From: Alsobacter soli
GTDB taxonomy: Bacteria; Pseudomonadota; Alphaproteobacteria; Rhizobiales; Beijerinckiaceae
Assembly (NCBI RefSeq): GCF_003004785.1
Contig: NZ_PVZS01000012.1
Span: 1-64,000 of the forward strand
Direction: 5' to 3'
DNA length: 64,000 nucleotides
Shown: positions 53,245-62,369 of the stretch, piece by piece
How positions within the stretch are numbered: position 1 is the first letter of the stretch
Layout: every line of letters begins with the position of its first letter
Notes under the pieces: model-generated
What the model saw: the letters and a program-made list of their open reading frames with translations, nothing else
Databases searched by the model: none
Told to the model about the DNA's origin: nothing
Program-made: the position numbers and the translations under genes

Positions 53245-53258
53245 TCCCGGCGTCGGAC

Positions 53259-54713
53259 TTAAGTCCCCACAAGCCTCTCAAGGAACTTCTCGACGTCATC
53301 GTTGAGCCGCGCGGCGGCGGCCTGGACCGTCGAAGCCGCGCTCCCCGTGGTGAAGGCGTTGTGCCGGGTCCGCTCGGCCGCCGTCGCGGCCTTGGCCGAG
53401 AATTCCTTCATGCGCTCGGCGCCGTCCGAGATGAAGCTCACCGCGTTGGCGATCTCCTGGATGGCCGCGTGCTGCTCCTCGACGGAAGCCGCGATCTCCA
53501 TGGCGCTCTCGTCGATGCTGTCGAGCGCCGTCGAGAAAAAGCGGACGCCGTCCACGGCCCGCTTGGAGATGGCGATCACCTCCGCGACCTGGCTTTCGAT
53601 GGCCACGGCGGCGGACGCCGTCTGGGCCGACAGCATCTTCACCTCGCCCGCCACGACCGCGAAGCCGCGCCCGGCCTCGCCGGCGCGCGCCGCCTCGATG
53701 GTGGCGTTGAGGGCCAGAAGATTGGTCTGATTGGCTACGTTGCGGATGATGTCCACGAAGGAGGCGATGCGCTCGATGGAGCGGGCGAGCTCGTCCGCCT
53801 GACGATCCGCTTCGGACGCCTTGTCGCGGCCCTCGCAGGTCAGGATGGCGGTGTCGCTCATGCGCTCGGCGATGCCGCCGATGGCGCTGGTCAGCTCCTG
53901 GGTGGCCATCTGCACCATGGGAGCGCCTTCGGCGGTCGCCGCGGCGCACTGCTCGACCTTGCCGGCGAGTTCCGAGGCTTCCGACGACATCGCCGCGAGC
54001 TGCTGGCTGGTGTCGTGCATCTCCCGCGCGGCCGCGTCGAAGGCGGCGCGCAGTTCGGCGATCGTGGCCGGGAACGAACGCGCGAGCTCCACGATGGTCT
54101 GGTGCGCCCGGCTCTCGCGCTCGGCGATGGCCTGGTGGTCCCGCGCAAGATGGTCGGCGCGCGCCCGCGCAGCTTCCGCTTCGCTCAACGCAGCCTTGCT
54201 GGCCTTGAAGGCCTTCGCCAGGCGGTCCGTCAGCAGGCACAGCCCCGCCACCTGCACCGCCACGATGCCTCCGTGCAGCAGCACGCGTGACATGCTGGAC
54301 GCGGCCGGAAACACCACGGATGGGTAGAGTTCGTTCAGCACGAAGTGGTGCAGCACGATGAACAGGGCCGCGGCCATCAGCGAACGCCAGCAGCACCACG
54401 CCGCCGCGATGGACAGCAGCGCGAAGAACGTCATGTGCACGTCGAGGATGACGCCGCTGCCCTCCGCGCAGGCGAGGTAGAGCGCTCCGAAGCCGCACAG
54501 CGCCACGGAGGTGAATGCGCGCGTCGCGAACCTGGGACCCTGCGCCTGCGCAATGAGGGAGGCGACAGCCGCGAGCGCGACGGCGACAGCCGATATCGTC
54601 CAGGCATGGTCGAGGCCGCGGCCGAACGCCAGGCCCATGACGAGCAGCGCATTGAGCCAGACGAAGGCGAGGAGGCGCGGAGCCACCCACGCGCGAAGGG
54701 CGGTCAGGGTCAT
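53259..54713 (-). CDS. methyl-accepting chemotaxis protein
   Basis: A 484-residue receptor with six predicted membrane segments in the N-terminal 175 residues ([24 protein letters not shown] repeats) and no periplasmic ligand domain of usual size. The cytoplasmic part starts with a coiled-coil linker ([20 protein letters not shown]) and has the invariant signalling hairpin [35 protein letters not shown] (about 330-365). It is an intramembrane-sensing or energy-type MCP. Start ATG 54713, 10 bp after the small membrane protein gene, so the two are one transcript. Confidence 0.93.
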   Translation of the reverse strand: MTLTALRAWVAPRLLAFVWLNALLVMGLAFGRGLDHAWTISAVAVALAAVASLIAQAQGPRFATRAFTSVALCGFGALYLACAEGSGVILDVHMTFFALLSIAAAWCCWRSLMAAALFIVLHHFVLNELYPSVVFPAASSMSRVLLHGGIVAVQVAGLCLLTDRLAKAFKASKAALSEAEAARARADHLARDHQAIAERESRAHQTIVELARSFPATIAELRAAFDAAAREMHDTSQQLAAMSSEASELAGKVEQCAAATAEGAPMVQMATQELTSAIGGIAERMSDTAILTCEGRDKASEADRQADELARSIERIASFVDIIRNVANQTNLLALNATIEAARAGEAGRGFAVVAGEVKMLSAQTASAAVAIESQVAEVIAISKRAVDGVRFFSTALDSIDESAMEIAASVEEQHAAIQEIANAVSFISDGAERMKEFSAKAATAAERTRHNAFTTGSAASTVQAAAARLNDDVEKFLERLVGT

Positions 54714-54723
54714 GGCGAGGCGC

Positions 54724-55101
54724 TCAGCTTCGGGAGAAGGCGCAGGCGGCCGGATTGATCGGCGTGGTCACCAGCCAGGCGCCTTCGGGTCGGAGCCGTT
54801 CCCGGAAGCCGGGATCCGGCGAGTCGCCGATCACCATCCAGCGCCACGGACCGCCGCGCACCAGTTGTCCGCCGCTTCGCGCAACGATGTCGGCGGCGCT
54901 TTCCGACGAGAACGGGTTCGTGAAAACGGCCACGGGCCCGGTCGGCGGCGGCGCGAGCCGCACGGCGAGAAGCGGACCGGCGACGAGCAGAATGCAGCCG
55001 CAGACCACCCCGAGTTGGGTCAGCAGCCGAGGCTCGACGTCAGGGTCATGGACCATGGAGCCAGGAGCGTCGACCTGATGAATGGAGAGCGCAGGCGGCA
55101 C
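54724..55101 (-). CDS. small membrane protein of unknown function, upstream of MCP
   Basis: A protein of 125 residues from GTG 55101 (which has GAGG upstream), or 110 from ATG 55056. It has one membrane segment ([20 protein letters not shown], about residues 26-45) and a small C-terminal domain: [40 protein letters not shown] and [19 protein letters not shown]. The [18 protein letters not shown] pattern is conserved-looking. I do not recognise the family. It is 10 bp upstream of the MCP gene and reads the same way, so a joint function in chemotaxis is plausible but unproven. Confidence 0.7.
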   Translation of the reverse strand: MPPALSIHQVDAPGSMVHDPDVEPRLLTQLGVVCGCILLVAGPLLAVRLAPPPTGPVAVFTNPFSSESAADIVARSGGQLVRGGPWRWMVIGDSPDPGFRERLRPEGAWLVTTPINPAACAFSRS

Positions 55102-55224
55102 TGGTGCACCTCGGGAGATGGGCCCAAATGCCTCTCAACTCATGAAGTTTCTATTTAAACGATCGGCGATTAAGCGATGCGCGTTTAGCGTGCGTCATGG
55201 CGAAATGTCGCAGGGGCGCGCGCC

Positions 55225-55743
55225 TCAGGCGGACGCGACCAGCGCCCCGTTTACGGCCGCCCACTCCCAGATAGAATCCACGACCGAGCTGTCGAAGAAG
55301 ACGTCGAAGGAGCCTCCTGCCTGCCGGAGCAGGACGGCGCGTGTCTTCGCGAATTCCGTCAGCCGGGCCTGGCCCACGGGAAAGGCGTCGGGCCCCAGGT
55401 CGATCCCGGTCGCAGCCCCCAGCAGGGCCTCCGCGAGAGGGCCGTCGATCCTTACGCCAGCGTAGGCGTCCGTGACGTCGTGCAGCGTGAGATCCGGTGG
55501 AAGAGCAGGCGCGGCTTGGCCGAAGGAATCCTCCCCCGCTGCAAGCCAACGGTCCGGCGCCAGCGCCACCACCTGGGCTCCGTCAATGGCCGCGATCTCG
55601 CCCACCCGCCTCGGCAAGGGAGGCCGATGGAGCCCGATGGCGAGGGTCAGGCGCCCGTGGGCAGCGTGTGAAACGGAGAGGCCGTTCCACGATAGCGCAG
55701 GGCGCGGCGCGCCCATGTGGCGCGTCAGGGCAAGATCAGCCAC
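55225..55743 (-). CDS. soxG: sarcosine oxidase gamma subunit
   Basis: A 172-residue gamma subunit of heterotetrameric sarcosine oxidase. It has the SoxG pattern GLSVSHAAHGRLTLAIGLHR, VTDAYAGVRIDGPLAEALLGAAT and TGIDLGPDAFPVGQARLTEF, with WEWAAVNGAL near the C-terminus. It starts at GTG 55743, 8 bases inside the soxA end, so the genes are translationally coupled. Last gene of the soxBDAG operon. The complex demethylates sarcosine to glycine and 5,10-methylene-tetrahydrofolate using O2 or other acceptors. Confidence 0.9.
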   Translation of the reverse strand: MADLALTRHMGAPRPALSWNGLSVSHAAHGRLTLAIGLHRPPLPRRVGEIAAIDGAQVVALAPDRWLAAGEDSFGQAAPALPPDLTLHDVTDAYAGVRIDGPLAEALLGAATGIDLGPDAFPVGQARLTEFAKTRAVLLRQAGGSFDVFFDSSVVDSIWEWAAVNGALVASA

Positions 55744-58678
55744 GCAGCCGCTCTCCCTTCTGGTCGTAGAATACCGGCGAGGTCACCCGCACGCGGCCGA
55801 TCCATCCTTGCGAGAACACATTCAGCACCTCGCCATGCCGCGATCGGCCCCGCTTGAGCAGGCCCAGCGCCACCGGATGTCCAAGCGCAGGGCTGAAGGC
55901 GCTCGAAGTCACGCGTCCGAGCTTCTCGACCGGCGGGTTGAAGGCGGGGCCACGGAACAGGCAGCCGCCCACCGGCAGCTTGTCGCCGTCGAGGCTCTCG
56001 AGACCCACCAACTGCTCCCGGTCCGGGTCCAACGCATTCTCGCGCAGCAGCGAGAGCCGGCCCACGAAGTCGCCCGGCTTGGCCGCGAGCGCCGGGCCGA
56101 AGCCGATGTCGTCCGGCAAGGTATTGCCGTCCGTCTCCGAGCCCACGTGGATGTAGCCCTTCTCCAGACGCAGCCGCAGCCACGCCTCCACGCCCACCGG
56201 CGTGACCCCATGCGCGGCGCCGGCCCTCATCAGGTGCTCCCAGAGCGACAGCCCATAGGAGGCCGGAACCTGCAACTCGTATTGCACCTCGCCCGAGAAG
56301 CTCACCCGGAACGCCCGAAGCGGCGCGCCTCCGACCGCGCCCTCGCGCAAGGTCATGTGCGGGAAGCCCGCCGCCTCCCACGAGAACCCGGCCGGCAGCG
56401 TGCGCACGAGATCCCGCGCGCGAGGTCCCGCCACCGCGATTGCAGCCCAGGCGGTGGTGAGGTCGGCGATGCGCAGGTCCCAGTCGGGGAACTCGCATTG
56501 CCGCCACTCGTCCAGCCACGCGTACACCCGCGCGGCCGCGCCGCTGGACGGGCTCAGCAGGAAGCTGTCCTCCCCCAGCCTGAACGTGACGCCATCGTCG
56601 AACACGACCCCATGCTCGGTCAGCATCAGCCCGTATCGCGCCTTTCCGACTCCCAGGTTCGCGATCCGGTTGGCGATGATGAAGTCGAGGAAGCGCGCAG
56701 CGTCTCGCCCGCTCACCGCGATCTTTCCGATGGGCGAACTGTCGAACAGGCCCACGCCCTGGCGCACCGCCAGGTGCTCGCGCCGGGCGGCCGCCTCGTG
56801 GCTCTCGCCCGGCTGGAGATAGACGTCCGGCCGGCTCCAGGCGCCGAAATCCTCCATGACGGCGCCGTGCTCGCGGTGCCAGGCGTCAAGCGGCGTCTTG
56901 CGCCGGGGCGCGAACAGGTCGCCGCGCGCGCCCGCCGCCACCGTGGTCATGGTGATGGGCGTATAGGGGGCCCGGAAACGGGTCGTGCCCACCTCCGGCG
57001 GAAGCCGACCGGTCTCCTCGCCCAGGATCGCCAGGGCGTTGACGTTGGAGGTCTTCCCCTGGTCGGTGGCCATGCCGATGGTGGTGTAGCGCTTGAGATG
57101 CTCCACCGAGATGAAGCCCTCGCGCGCCGCCAGCGCGACGTCGGCTTCGGTTGCGTCGCTCTGGAAGTCGACCCACTGCTTGCCGACGGCGCCGGGCGTA
57201 CGCCATGCCGCCGCGATGGGCGCGGGCTCTGGCGCTGGCCCGGCTTGCGGCGCGGAGGTCGGATCGCCGCCCCCCGCCGCGTGCCCGTCCGCCAGCGCCT
57301 CGGCGAGCGAGAACCGCCCGGCGGCCGCGCCGACCGAGGTCTCCGCCTGCGCCGATCGGTCCGGCCGAAAGGCGGTTAGCGCCGGGTCATAGGCCAGGGC
57401 GCCGCCGGACTGCGAGAACAGGTGAACCGCCGGCGTCCAGCCGCCGGACATGAGCAACAGGTCCGCCTCCAGCCACCTCCCGGGTTCTGGTTCGCCGGCG
57501 GGGGAGACCTGCACGCCCCGAACCCTCGATCGCCCCCGCACGCCGGTCACGCCCGATCCGGCCAGCACCTCGATGCCTCGCTCGCGCGCTGACGCGCCGA
57601 CCTCGCCCGGCCCACCGGGACGCAAATCAGCGATCGCCGCGATCCGCATTCCGGCGTCATGGAGGTCGCAAGCCGCCTCGTAGGCGCTGTCATTGTTGGT
57701 CGCCACCACGGCCCGCGAACCGGGCAGCACGGCGAAACGGTGCAGGTATGTCCGTGCCGCGGAAGCCAGCAGGACGCCCGGGCGGTCGTTGTCCGGGAAC
57801 ACCAGCGGCCGCTCGTGCGCGCCTGTCCCCAGCACCACGCGCCTGGCCCGGATGTGCCAGATCCGCTGCCGCGCCCGGCCGCGCCGCGCGGCGGGGGCGA
57901 GATGGTCCGCCAGGCGTTCCACCGCGACGAGTTCGTTGTGGTCGTAGTAGCCGGTCACGGTCGTCCGGCGCAGCACCGTGACATGCGGCGCCTCGGCGAG
58001 CAGGGCTTCCGTTTCGGCCACCCAGGCACGGGCAGGCTGCCCCTCGATCGTCGCATGCGGGTCCGACAGCAGCGATCCGCCAAGGTCCGCCTCGACCTCG
58101 GCCAGGATCACGCGCCCGCCGCCAGCCGCCGCGGCTCGCGCAGCCGCCAGGCCGGCCGGCCCTGCGCCCACCACGAGCAGGTCGCAGTGGGCGTGTCGCT
58201 TGAGGGCCTGCTCCGGGTCGAAGGGCGCCTCGGCCACGCCCAGCCCCGCCGCGCGCCGGATGAACGGCTCGAAGCGGCGCCAGTCCGGCCACATGAACGT
58301 CTTGTAGTAGAAGCCCGCCGGCATGAACCGTCCCAGCAGCCCCGTCGCGGCGTTCACGTCGAAGCGGGCCGAGGGCCAGGCGTTGACGCTCCGGGCGGTC
58401 AGCCCGTCGTAGAGCTCCACCCGGGTCGCCCTGACGTTGGGCTCGCTGTAGGGCGTGCCCGGCTCCAGTTGCACCAGCGCGTTCGGCTCGTCGTCTCCGG
58501 CCGCCAGGACGCCGCGCGGGCGGTGGTGCTTGAAGCTGCGGCCCACCACCGAGACGCCATTGGCGAGCAGCGCCGACGCGAGCGTGTCGCCCTGGAAGCC
58601 ATGATAGGTCCGGCCGTCGAACCGGAAGGCGAGGGGACGCGACCGGTCGATACGGCCGCCCTGCGGCAGGCGCGCCAT
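55736..58678 (-). CDS. soxA: sarcosine oxidase alpha subunit
   Basis: The 980-residue large subunit. An N-terminal 2Fe-2S-ferredoxin-like segment (GRTYHGFQGDTLASALLANG, about 22-41) is followed by an NAD(P)/FAD Rossmann motif (LLVVGAGPAGLAAARAAAAG, about residue 165), further nucleotide-binding motifs (VVLGTGAHERPLVFPDND), and a C-terminal GcvT-like folate-binding domain (about 600-975: VGLFDSSPIGKIAVSGRDAA, EVQYELQVPASYGLSLWEHL). It overlaps soxD by 4 bp. Proximal start ATG 58678. It is the FAD/NAD and folate subunit of heterotetrameric sarcosine oxidase. Long internal antisense frames are shadows. Confidence 0.95.
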   Translation of the reverse strand: MARLPQGGRIDRSRPLAFRFDGRTYHGFQGDTLASALLANGVSVVGRSFKHHRPRGVLAAGDDEPNALVQLEPGTPYSEPNVRATRVELYDGLTARSVNAWPSARFDVNAATGLLGRFMPAGFYYKTFMWPDWRRFEPFIRRAAGLGVAEAPFDPEQALKRHAHCDLLVVGAGPAGLAAARAAAAGGGRVILAEVEADLGGSLLSDPHATIEGQPARAWVAETEALLAEAPHVTVLRRTTVTGYYDHNELVAVERLADHLAPAARRGRARQRIWHIRARRVVLGTGAHERPLVFPDNDRPGVLLASAARTYLHRFAVLPGSRAVVATNNDSAYEAACDLHDAGMRIAAIADLRPGGPGEVGASARERGIEVLAGSGVTGVRGRSRVRGVQVSPAGEPEPGRWLEADLLLMSGGWTPAVHLFSQSGGALAYDPALTAFRPDRSAQAETSVGAAAGRFSLAEALADGHAAGGGDPTSAPQAGPAPEPAPIAAAWRTPGAVGKQWVDFQSDATEADVALAAREGFISVEHLKRYTTIGMATDQGKTSNVNALAILGEETGRLPPEVGTTRFRAPYTPITMTTVAAGARGDLFAPRRKTPLDAWHREHGAVMEDFGAWSRPDVYLQPGESHEAAARREHLAVRQGVGLFDSSPIGKIAVSGRDAARFLDFIIANRIANLGVGKARYGLMLTEHGVVFDDGVTFRLGEDSFLLSPSSGAAARVYAWLDEWRQCEFPDWDLRIADLTTAWAAIAVAGPRARDLVRTLPAGFSWEAAGFPHMTLREGAVGGAPLRAFRVSFSGEVQYELQVPASYGLSLWEHLMRAGAAHGVTPVGVEAWLRLRLEKGYIHVGSETDGNTLPDDIGFGPALAAKPGDFVGRLSLLRENALDPDREQLVGLESLDGDKLPVGGCLFRGPAFNPPVEKLGRVTSSAFSPALGHPVALGLLKRGRSRHGEVLNVFSQGWIGRVRVTSPVFYDQKGERLRG

Positions 58679-58956
58679 CAGGCGATCTCCGGCTTGGGGT
58701 CGCCCATGCGGTACACGGACGTGATCTCGTGGGTGACGGTGTCGCGGACGAGGTTGAACCACAGCCCGCACCCCGCCTGGTGGCGCCAGCGCTCGCGCAG
58801 CTTCCCGCGCGGGTTCGCCTGGTGGAACAGGTAGCCGGCCCACACGTCCGCCGGGACCTCGGCGAAGGGGCCGGGCCGCGTTATGTGGGTCTCGCCGCCG
58901 CAGACGAACTCCGTCTCCGGCCGCGCGCCGCATTCGGGGCAGGTGATCAGCAGCAT
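58678..58956 (-). CDS. soxD: sarcosine oxidase delta subunit
   Basis: The 92-residue delta subunit, a small zinc-binding protein. It begins LLITCPECGARPETEFVCGG, giving Cys residues at 6, 9 and 19, with a fourth Cys in QAGCGLWFNLVRDT (about 63) completing a zinc site. The sequence RGKLRERWRHQAGCGLWFN and YRMGDPKPEI are typical. It starts 10 bp after the soxB stop and overlaps soxA by 4 bp (ATGA). Confidence 0.93.
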   Translation of the reverse strand: MLLITCPECGARPETEFVCGGETHITRPGPFAEVPADVWAGYLFHQANPRGKLRERWRHQAGCGLWFNLVRDTVTHEITSVYRMGDPKPEIA

Positions 58957-58966
58957 GGCGGCGCCC

Positions 58967-60220
58967 TCAGTGCGGAATGCCGGAGGCCGCGGCCTCGTCG
59001 ATCAGGCGCCCGCTCTCGAAGCGCCTGAGGCTGAACGGGACAGCGAGCGGATGCGGCTCGTCGCGGGCGAGGAGGTGGGCCAGCGTGTAGCCGCCCACCG
59101 GTATGGCCTTGAACCCGCCGGTCCCCCAGCCGCAGTTCACGTAGACGCCCTGCACGGGCGCCCGGTCGATGATCGGGGAGGAGTCGTGCGTCACGTCCAC
59201 GATGCCCGCCCAGGTGCGCATGAGCTTGAGCCGGCCGATCGCCGGGATCAGCTCGATGGCGGAGGCGACGACCTTCTCGATCGTCGGGAAGTTCCCACGC
59301 TGCGCGTAGCTGCCGTAGAGATCGAGCCCGCCGCCGATCACGAGCTCACCCTTGTCGGACTGGCTCATGTAGACGCCCGTGGCGAGCGACATCACCACGG
59401 TGTCGAGCATCGGCTTCACCGGCTCCGTCACCATGGCCTGCAGGGCATAGCTCTTCACTGGCAGGCGGAAGCCTGCCCGCTCGGCCATGACGCTGGAATG
59501 CCCGGCCACCGCCAGCGCCACCTTCTTGGCCCCGATGAAGCCGCGGGTAGTCTCGACGCCGACGAGCGTTCCGGCCCCGTCGCGGCGGAAGCCCGTCACC
59601 TCGCAGTTCTGGATGATGTCCACGCCCCGTGCGTCCGCCGCGCGGGCGTAACCCCAGGCGACCGCGTCATGGCGGGCGATGCCGCCCCGGCGCTGGATGT
59701 AGCCGCCGCAGACGGGATAGCGGGCGCCGGGCCCGGCGTTGATGCCCGGCACGAGCGCGATCACCTCGTCCCGCGTCAACACCTCGCTGTCGATGCCGTT
59801 GAGCCGCATGGCGTTGGCCCAATAGGCGCACGCCTCGAGCTCGTGCCGCGAATGCGCGACCTCGAGCATGCCGCGCTGGCTCAGCATGATGTTGTAGTTG
59901 AGGTCCTTCGAGAGCCCCTCGTAGAGCTGCAGCGCCTTCTCGTAGAGCGCGGCGCTCTCCGGGTAGAGATAGTTCGAGCGCACGACCGTCGTGTTGCGGC
60001 CGGTGTTGCCGCCGCCCAGCCACCCCTTCTCGACGACCGCGACATTGGTGATGCCGTGCTCCTTGTCGAGGTAGTAGGCCGTGGCGAGCCCATGCCCGCC
60101 GGCCCCCACGATCACCACGTCATAGGCGGGCTTCGGGTCCGGGTGGCGCCAGGCCCGCTCCCAGCCCGTATGGCCGCGGAACCCCTCCGTGAACAGGCTC
60201 GCCGCGCTGTAGCGCTTCAC
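58967..60220 (-). CDS. soxB: sarcosine oxidase beta subunit
   Basis: The 417-residue beta subunit, which carries FAD/FMN sites and sarcosine-binding groups. The dinucleotide motif DVVIVGAGGHGLATAYYLDK is near the N-terminus (about residues 33-52), followed by KGWLGGGNTGRNTTVVRSNY (about 65-85), and NCGWGTGGFKAIPVGGYTLA near the C-terminus. GTG 60220 is chosen: it gives the family start (V)KRYSAASLF and has GGGAG upstream; ATG 60238 or ATG 60259 would add residues. It is the first gene of soxBDAG, facing the TetR regulator across a palindrome. Confidence 0.95.
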   Translation of the reverse strand: MKRYSAASLFTEGFRGHTGWERAWRHPDPKPAYDVVIVGAGGHGLATAYYLDKEHGITNVAVVEKGWLGGGNTGRNTTVVRSNYLYPESAALYEKALQLYEGLSKDLNYNIMLSQRGMLEVAHSRHELEACAYWANAMRLNGIDSEVLTRDEVIALVPGINAGPGARYPVCGGYIQRRGGIARHDAVAWGYARAADARGVDIIQNCEVTGFRRDGAGTLVGVETTRGFIGAKKVALAVAGHSSVMAERAGFRLPVKSYALQAMVTEPVKPMLDTVVMSLATGVYMSQSDKGELVIGGGLDLYGSYAQRGNFPTIEKVVASAIELIPAIGRLKLMRTWAGIVDVTHDSSPIIDRAPVQGVYVNCGWGTGGFKAIPVGGYTLAHLLARDEPHPLAVPFSLRRFESGRLIDEAAASGIPH

Positions 60221-60255
60221 TGGATCGCTCCCGGTCATAGCAGAGATGGTCTTCT

Positions 60256-60273
60256 CCATACACTACTGTATGG
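60256..60273. promoter_or_regulatory. palindromic operator candidate between soxB and tetR
   Basis: CCATACA-CTAC-TGTATGG is a perfect 7-bp-arm inverted repeat with a 4-base spacer, AT-rich for this genome. It is 36 bases from the soxB start and 27 from the tetR start, where a TetR-type repressor would block both promoters. One half-site, TGTATGG, recurs at 60969-60975 ahead of the transporter gene. Confidence 0.55.
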
Positions 60274-60299
60274 TTCTTGGGCGCAGCAAGGGGACCGCC

Positions 60300-60950
60300 A
60301 TGGCGAAACTGGGGAAACAGCCGGCCAGCCCGACGGGGACCGAGCGCCTCGGGCGAGCCGATTGGGTCGCGGCCGCGCGCTCCGCCCTGGTCGAGCAGGG
60401 CGTCGCGGCCGTGAAGGTGGATGTCCTGGCCAGGGCCATGGGCGTGAGCCGCGGCAGCTTTTATTGGCACTTCAAGTCGCGGGAGGATCTGCTCGCGGCC
60501 CTGCTGGAGGACTGGCGGTTGTCCGCCATTTCCCCCTTCGTGGCCGCCATCGCCAGTCGCCCTGGCCAGCCGCAGATCCAACTGCTGCGCTTCAGCGAGG
60601 TGTGGCTGGACGAGCAGCGCTATGACCCCCGCTACGACGCGGCGCTGCGCGACTGGGCCCGATCTTCGCCGGAGGTCGACGCCAGGGTGCGCGAGGTGGA
60701 TGACGAGCGGGTCGCCCTGTTGCGCGGGCTCTTCGCCGCAATCGGCTACGAGGCCCTGGAGGCCGAGGTCCGCGCCCGCATCCTCTACTACCACCAGGTC
60801 GGCTATTACGCGCTCCACATCGTGGAGTCGGCTTCATTCCGCCGCAAACTCCTGCCGGTCTATTTCCGCGTTCTCGCGGGCTTCCCCGTTCCGGCAGGTT
60901 TGGAGCAGTCCGGCGAGAAATCGGAGGTGGGGACCGAAGGTCGCGATTGA
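60300..60950 (+). CDS. TetR-family transcriptional regulator
   Basis: A 216-residue TetR protein. The N-terminal helix-turn-helix is WVAAARSALVEQGVAAVKVD, then LARAMGVSRGSFYWHFKSRE (about residues 40-60); the C-terminal domain (about 80-205) is a typical ligand and dimerisation domain with IQLLRFSEVWLDEQRYDPRY. ATG 60300 has a CAAGGGGA upstream; starts upstream at 60246 would run through the operator. It is divergent from soxBDAG and adjacent to the candidate operator, so it probably regulates sarcosine catabolism. The ligand is unknown. Followed by the transporter gene after 82 bp. Confidence 0.93.
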   Translation: MAKLGKQPASPTGTERLGRADWVAAARSALVEQGVAAVKVDVLARAMGVSRGSFYWHFKSREDLLAALLEDWRLSAISPFVAAIASRPGQPQIQLLRFSEVWLDEQRYDPRYDAALRDWARSSPEVDARVREVDDERVALLRGLFAAIGYEALEAEVRARILYYHQVGYYALHIVESASFRRKLLPVYFRVLAGFPVPAGLEQSGEKSEVGTEGRD

Positions 60951-61032
60951 TCCATGTCCAGACAAGGCTGTATGGCGACCCCGGGCGACCCATGCGCCTT
61001 GCTTCGTCGCCCGACTTGAGGAGTGAAACACG

Positions 61033-62142
61033 ATGCGCACCAGCCTCATCCTGTCCCTGGCCGCGGCGGCCCTGTCCATGTCCGCCGCCGTCGCCCGCGC
61101 GCAGGATCTCACCATCGCGGTGGTCGGCCCCATGACCGGCGCGGTCGCCACCATCGGCGAGCAGCAGAAGCGCGGGGCTGAGAACGCCGCGGCGCTCATC
61201 AACGAGGCGGGCGGCGTCAACGGGCGCAAGATCAAGATCGTGGTCGAGGACGACCAGTGCGATCCCAAGCAGGCCGTCGCGGTGGCCAACCGCATCGTCG
61301 GCCAGCAGATCAAGTTCGTAGCCGGCCACGCCTGCTCGGGCGCGTCCATCCCGGCGGCGGACGTCTACGCCGAGAACAACGTGCTCATGATGAGCCCGGC
61401 CTCGTCGAACCCGACCCTGACCGACAAGGGCAACCCGACCATCATGCGCCTCTACGGCCGCGATGACGCCCAGGGCGCCTTCATCGGCCCGTGGATCGCC
61501 AGCCACTACAAGGACAAGAAAATCGCCGTGCTCCACGACAAGTCCGCCTACGGCAAGGGCCTGGCGACCGTCGTGAAGCAGAAGCTGAACGAGGCCGGCG
61601 TGAAGGAAGTGATCTTCGACGGCATCAACGCCGGCGAGAAGGACTACGGCGCGGTGGTCAGCAAGCTGAAGTCGCTGGGCGCGGAGTTCATCTATTTCGG
61701 CGGCTACCACACGGAAGCGGGCCTGATGCTCCGCCAGGCGGCCGACCAGGGCTACAAGCCGACGCTGATGACCGGCGACAGCATCGCCACGTCCGAGTTC
61801 TGGGCCGTGTCCGGCCCGGCCGGCGAGGGCACCATGTTCACCTTCCCGACCGACCCGCGCCGCTCGCCCACCGCCGCCAAGGCGCTGGAGCAGTTCAAGG
61901 CGCAGAACTACGAGCCGGAAGGCTTCACCCTGTTCAGCTACGCCGTCATCCAGGCCATCGCCGAGGGCGTGAAGCGCGCCGGCTCGGACGATCCCATGAA
62001 GGTCGCCAAGGCGCTGAAGGACGGCAAGCCGGTCGAGACCGTGCTCGGCCCGATCACCTTCGACCAGAAGGGCGACATCAAGGACCCGCGCTACGACATC
62101 AACCGCTGGCACGACGGCAAGTACGCGGCCATCCAGCAGTAA
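61033..62142 (+). CDS. branched-chain amino acid-type ABC substrate-binding protein
   Basis: A 369-residue periplasmic binding protein (Peripla_BP_6/LivJ-like). A signal peptide (RTSLILSLAAAALSMSAAVA, cleaved after ARA) precedes DLTIAVVGPMTGAVATIGEQ, and the fold pattern GHACSGASIPAADVYAENNV, KKIAVLHDKSAYGKGLATVV and EFIYFGGYHTEAGLMLRQAA is standard. Homologues bind branched-chain amino acids, amides or osmolytes. The permease and ATPase genes (livHMGF) are not beside it. Its promoter region has a TGTATGG half-site like the sox operator, so it may be co-regulated. A terminator pair follows at 62156-62239. Confidence 0.93.
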   Translation: MRTSLILSLAAAALSMSAAVARAQDLTIAVVGPMTGAVATIGEQQKRGAENAAALINEAGGVNGRKIKIVVEDDQCDPKQAVAVANRIVGQQIKFVAGHACSGASIPAADVYAENNVLMMSPASSNPTLTDKGNPTIMRLYGRDDAQGAFIGPWIASHYKDKKIAVLHDKSAYGKGLATVVKQKLNEAGVKEVIFDGINAGEKDYGAVVSKLKSLGAEFIYFGGYHTEAGLMLRQAADQGYKPTLMTGDSIATSEFWAVSGPAGEGTMFTFPTDPRRSPTAAKALEQFKAQNYEPEGFTLFSYAVIQAIAEGVKRAGSDDPMKVAKALKDGKPVETVLGPITFDQKGDIKDPRYDINRWHDGKYAAIQQ

Positions 62143-62155
62143 GGCGGGTATCGCG

Positions 62156-62184
62156 CTCACGCCCGGGACATGCCCGGGCGTGAG
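62156..62184 (+). terminator. hairpin 1 after substrate-binding protein
   Basis: CTCACGCCCGGG-ACATG-CCCGGGCGTGAG: a perfect 12-bp stem with a 5-base loop, 14 bases after the stop. No T tract follows, so termination may depend on the second hairpin. Confidence 0.6.
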
Positions 62185-62209
62185 ACTTGCCATTACTGAG
62201 TTAGAGCCG

Positions 62210-62239
62210 ACGAAGCCCGGGCTGCCCGGGCTTCGTTTT
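62210..62239 (+). terminator. Rho-independent terminator after substrate-binding protein
   Basis: CGAAGCCCGGG-CTG-CCCGGGCTTCG followed by TTTT: an 11-bp perfect stem, flanked by an A-T pair. It ends the gene transcribed rightward before mutL. Confidence 0.9.
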
Positions 62240-62369
62240 CATTGGGCGGCTCGGGCCGCGGCCTAGCCCTCCAGCGCCGGGGCTCTTATTGTCGCGGCAT
62301 GTCCGGCAAGGGAATCAGCTGCCGCTTTGTCACCGCCCAGGCCCGCCTCGTGCGGGGCCTTGCCTGACC

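Noticed and set aside
62299..62367. 22-codon open frame ending 2 bases before the mutL start codon
   Set aside because: It has no ribosome binding site and no amino acid bias or nearby hairpin that would support a leader role; it is most likely chance.
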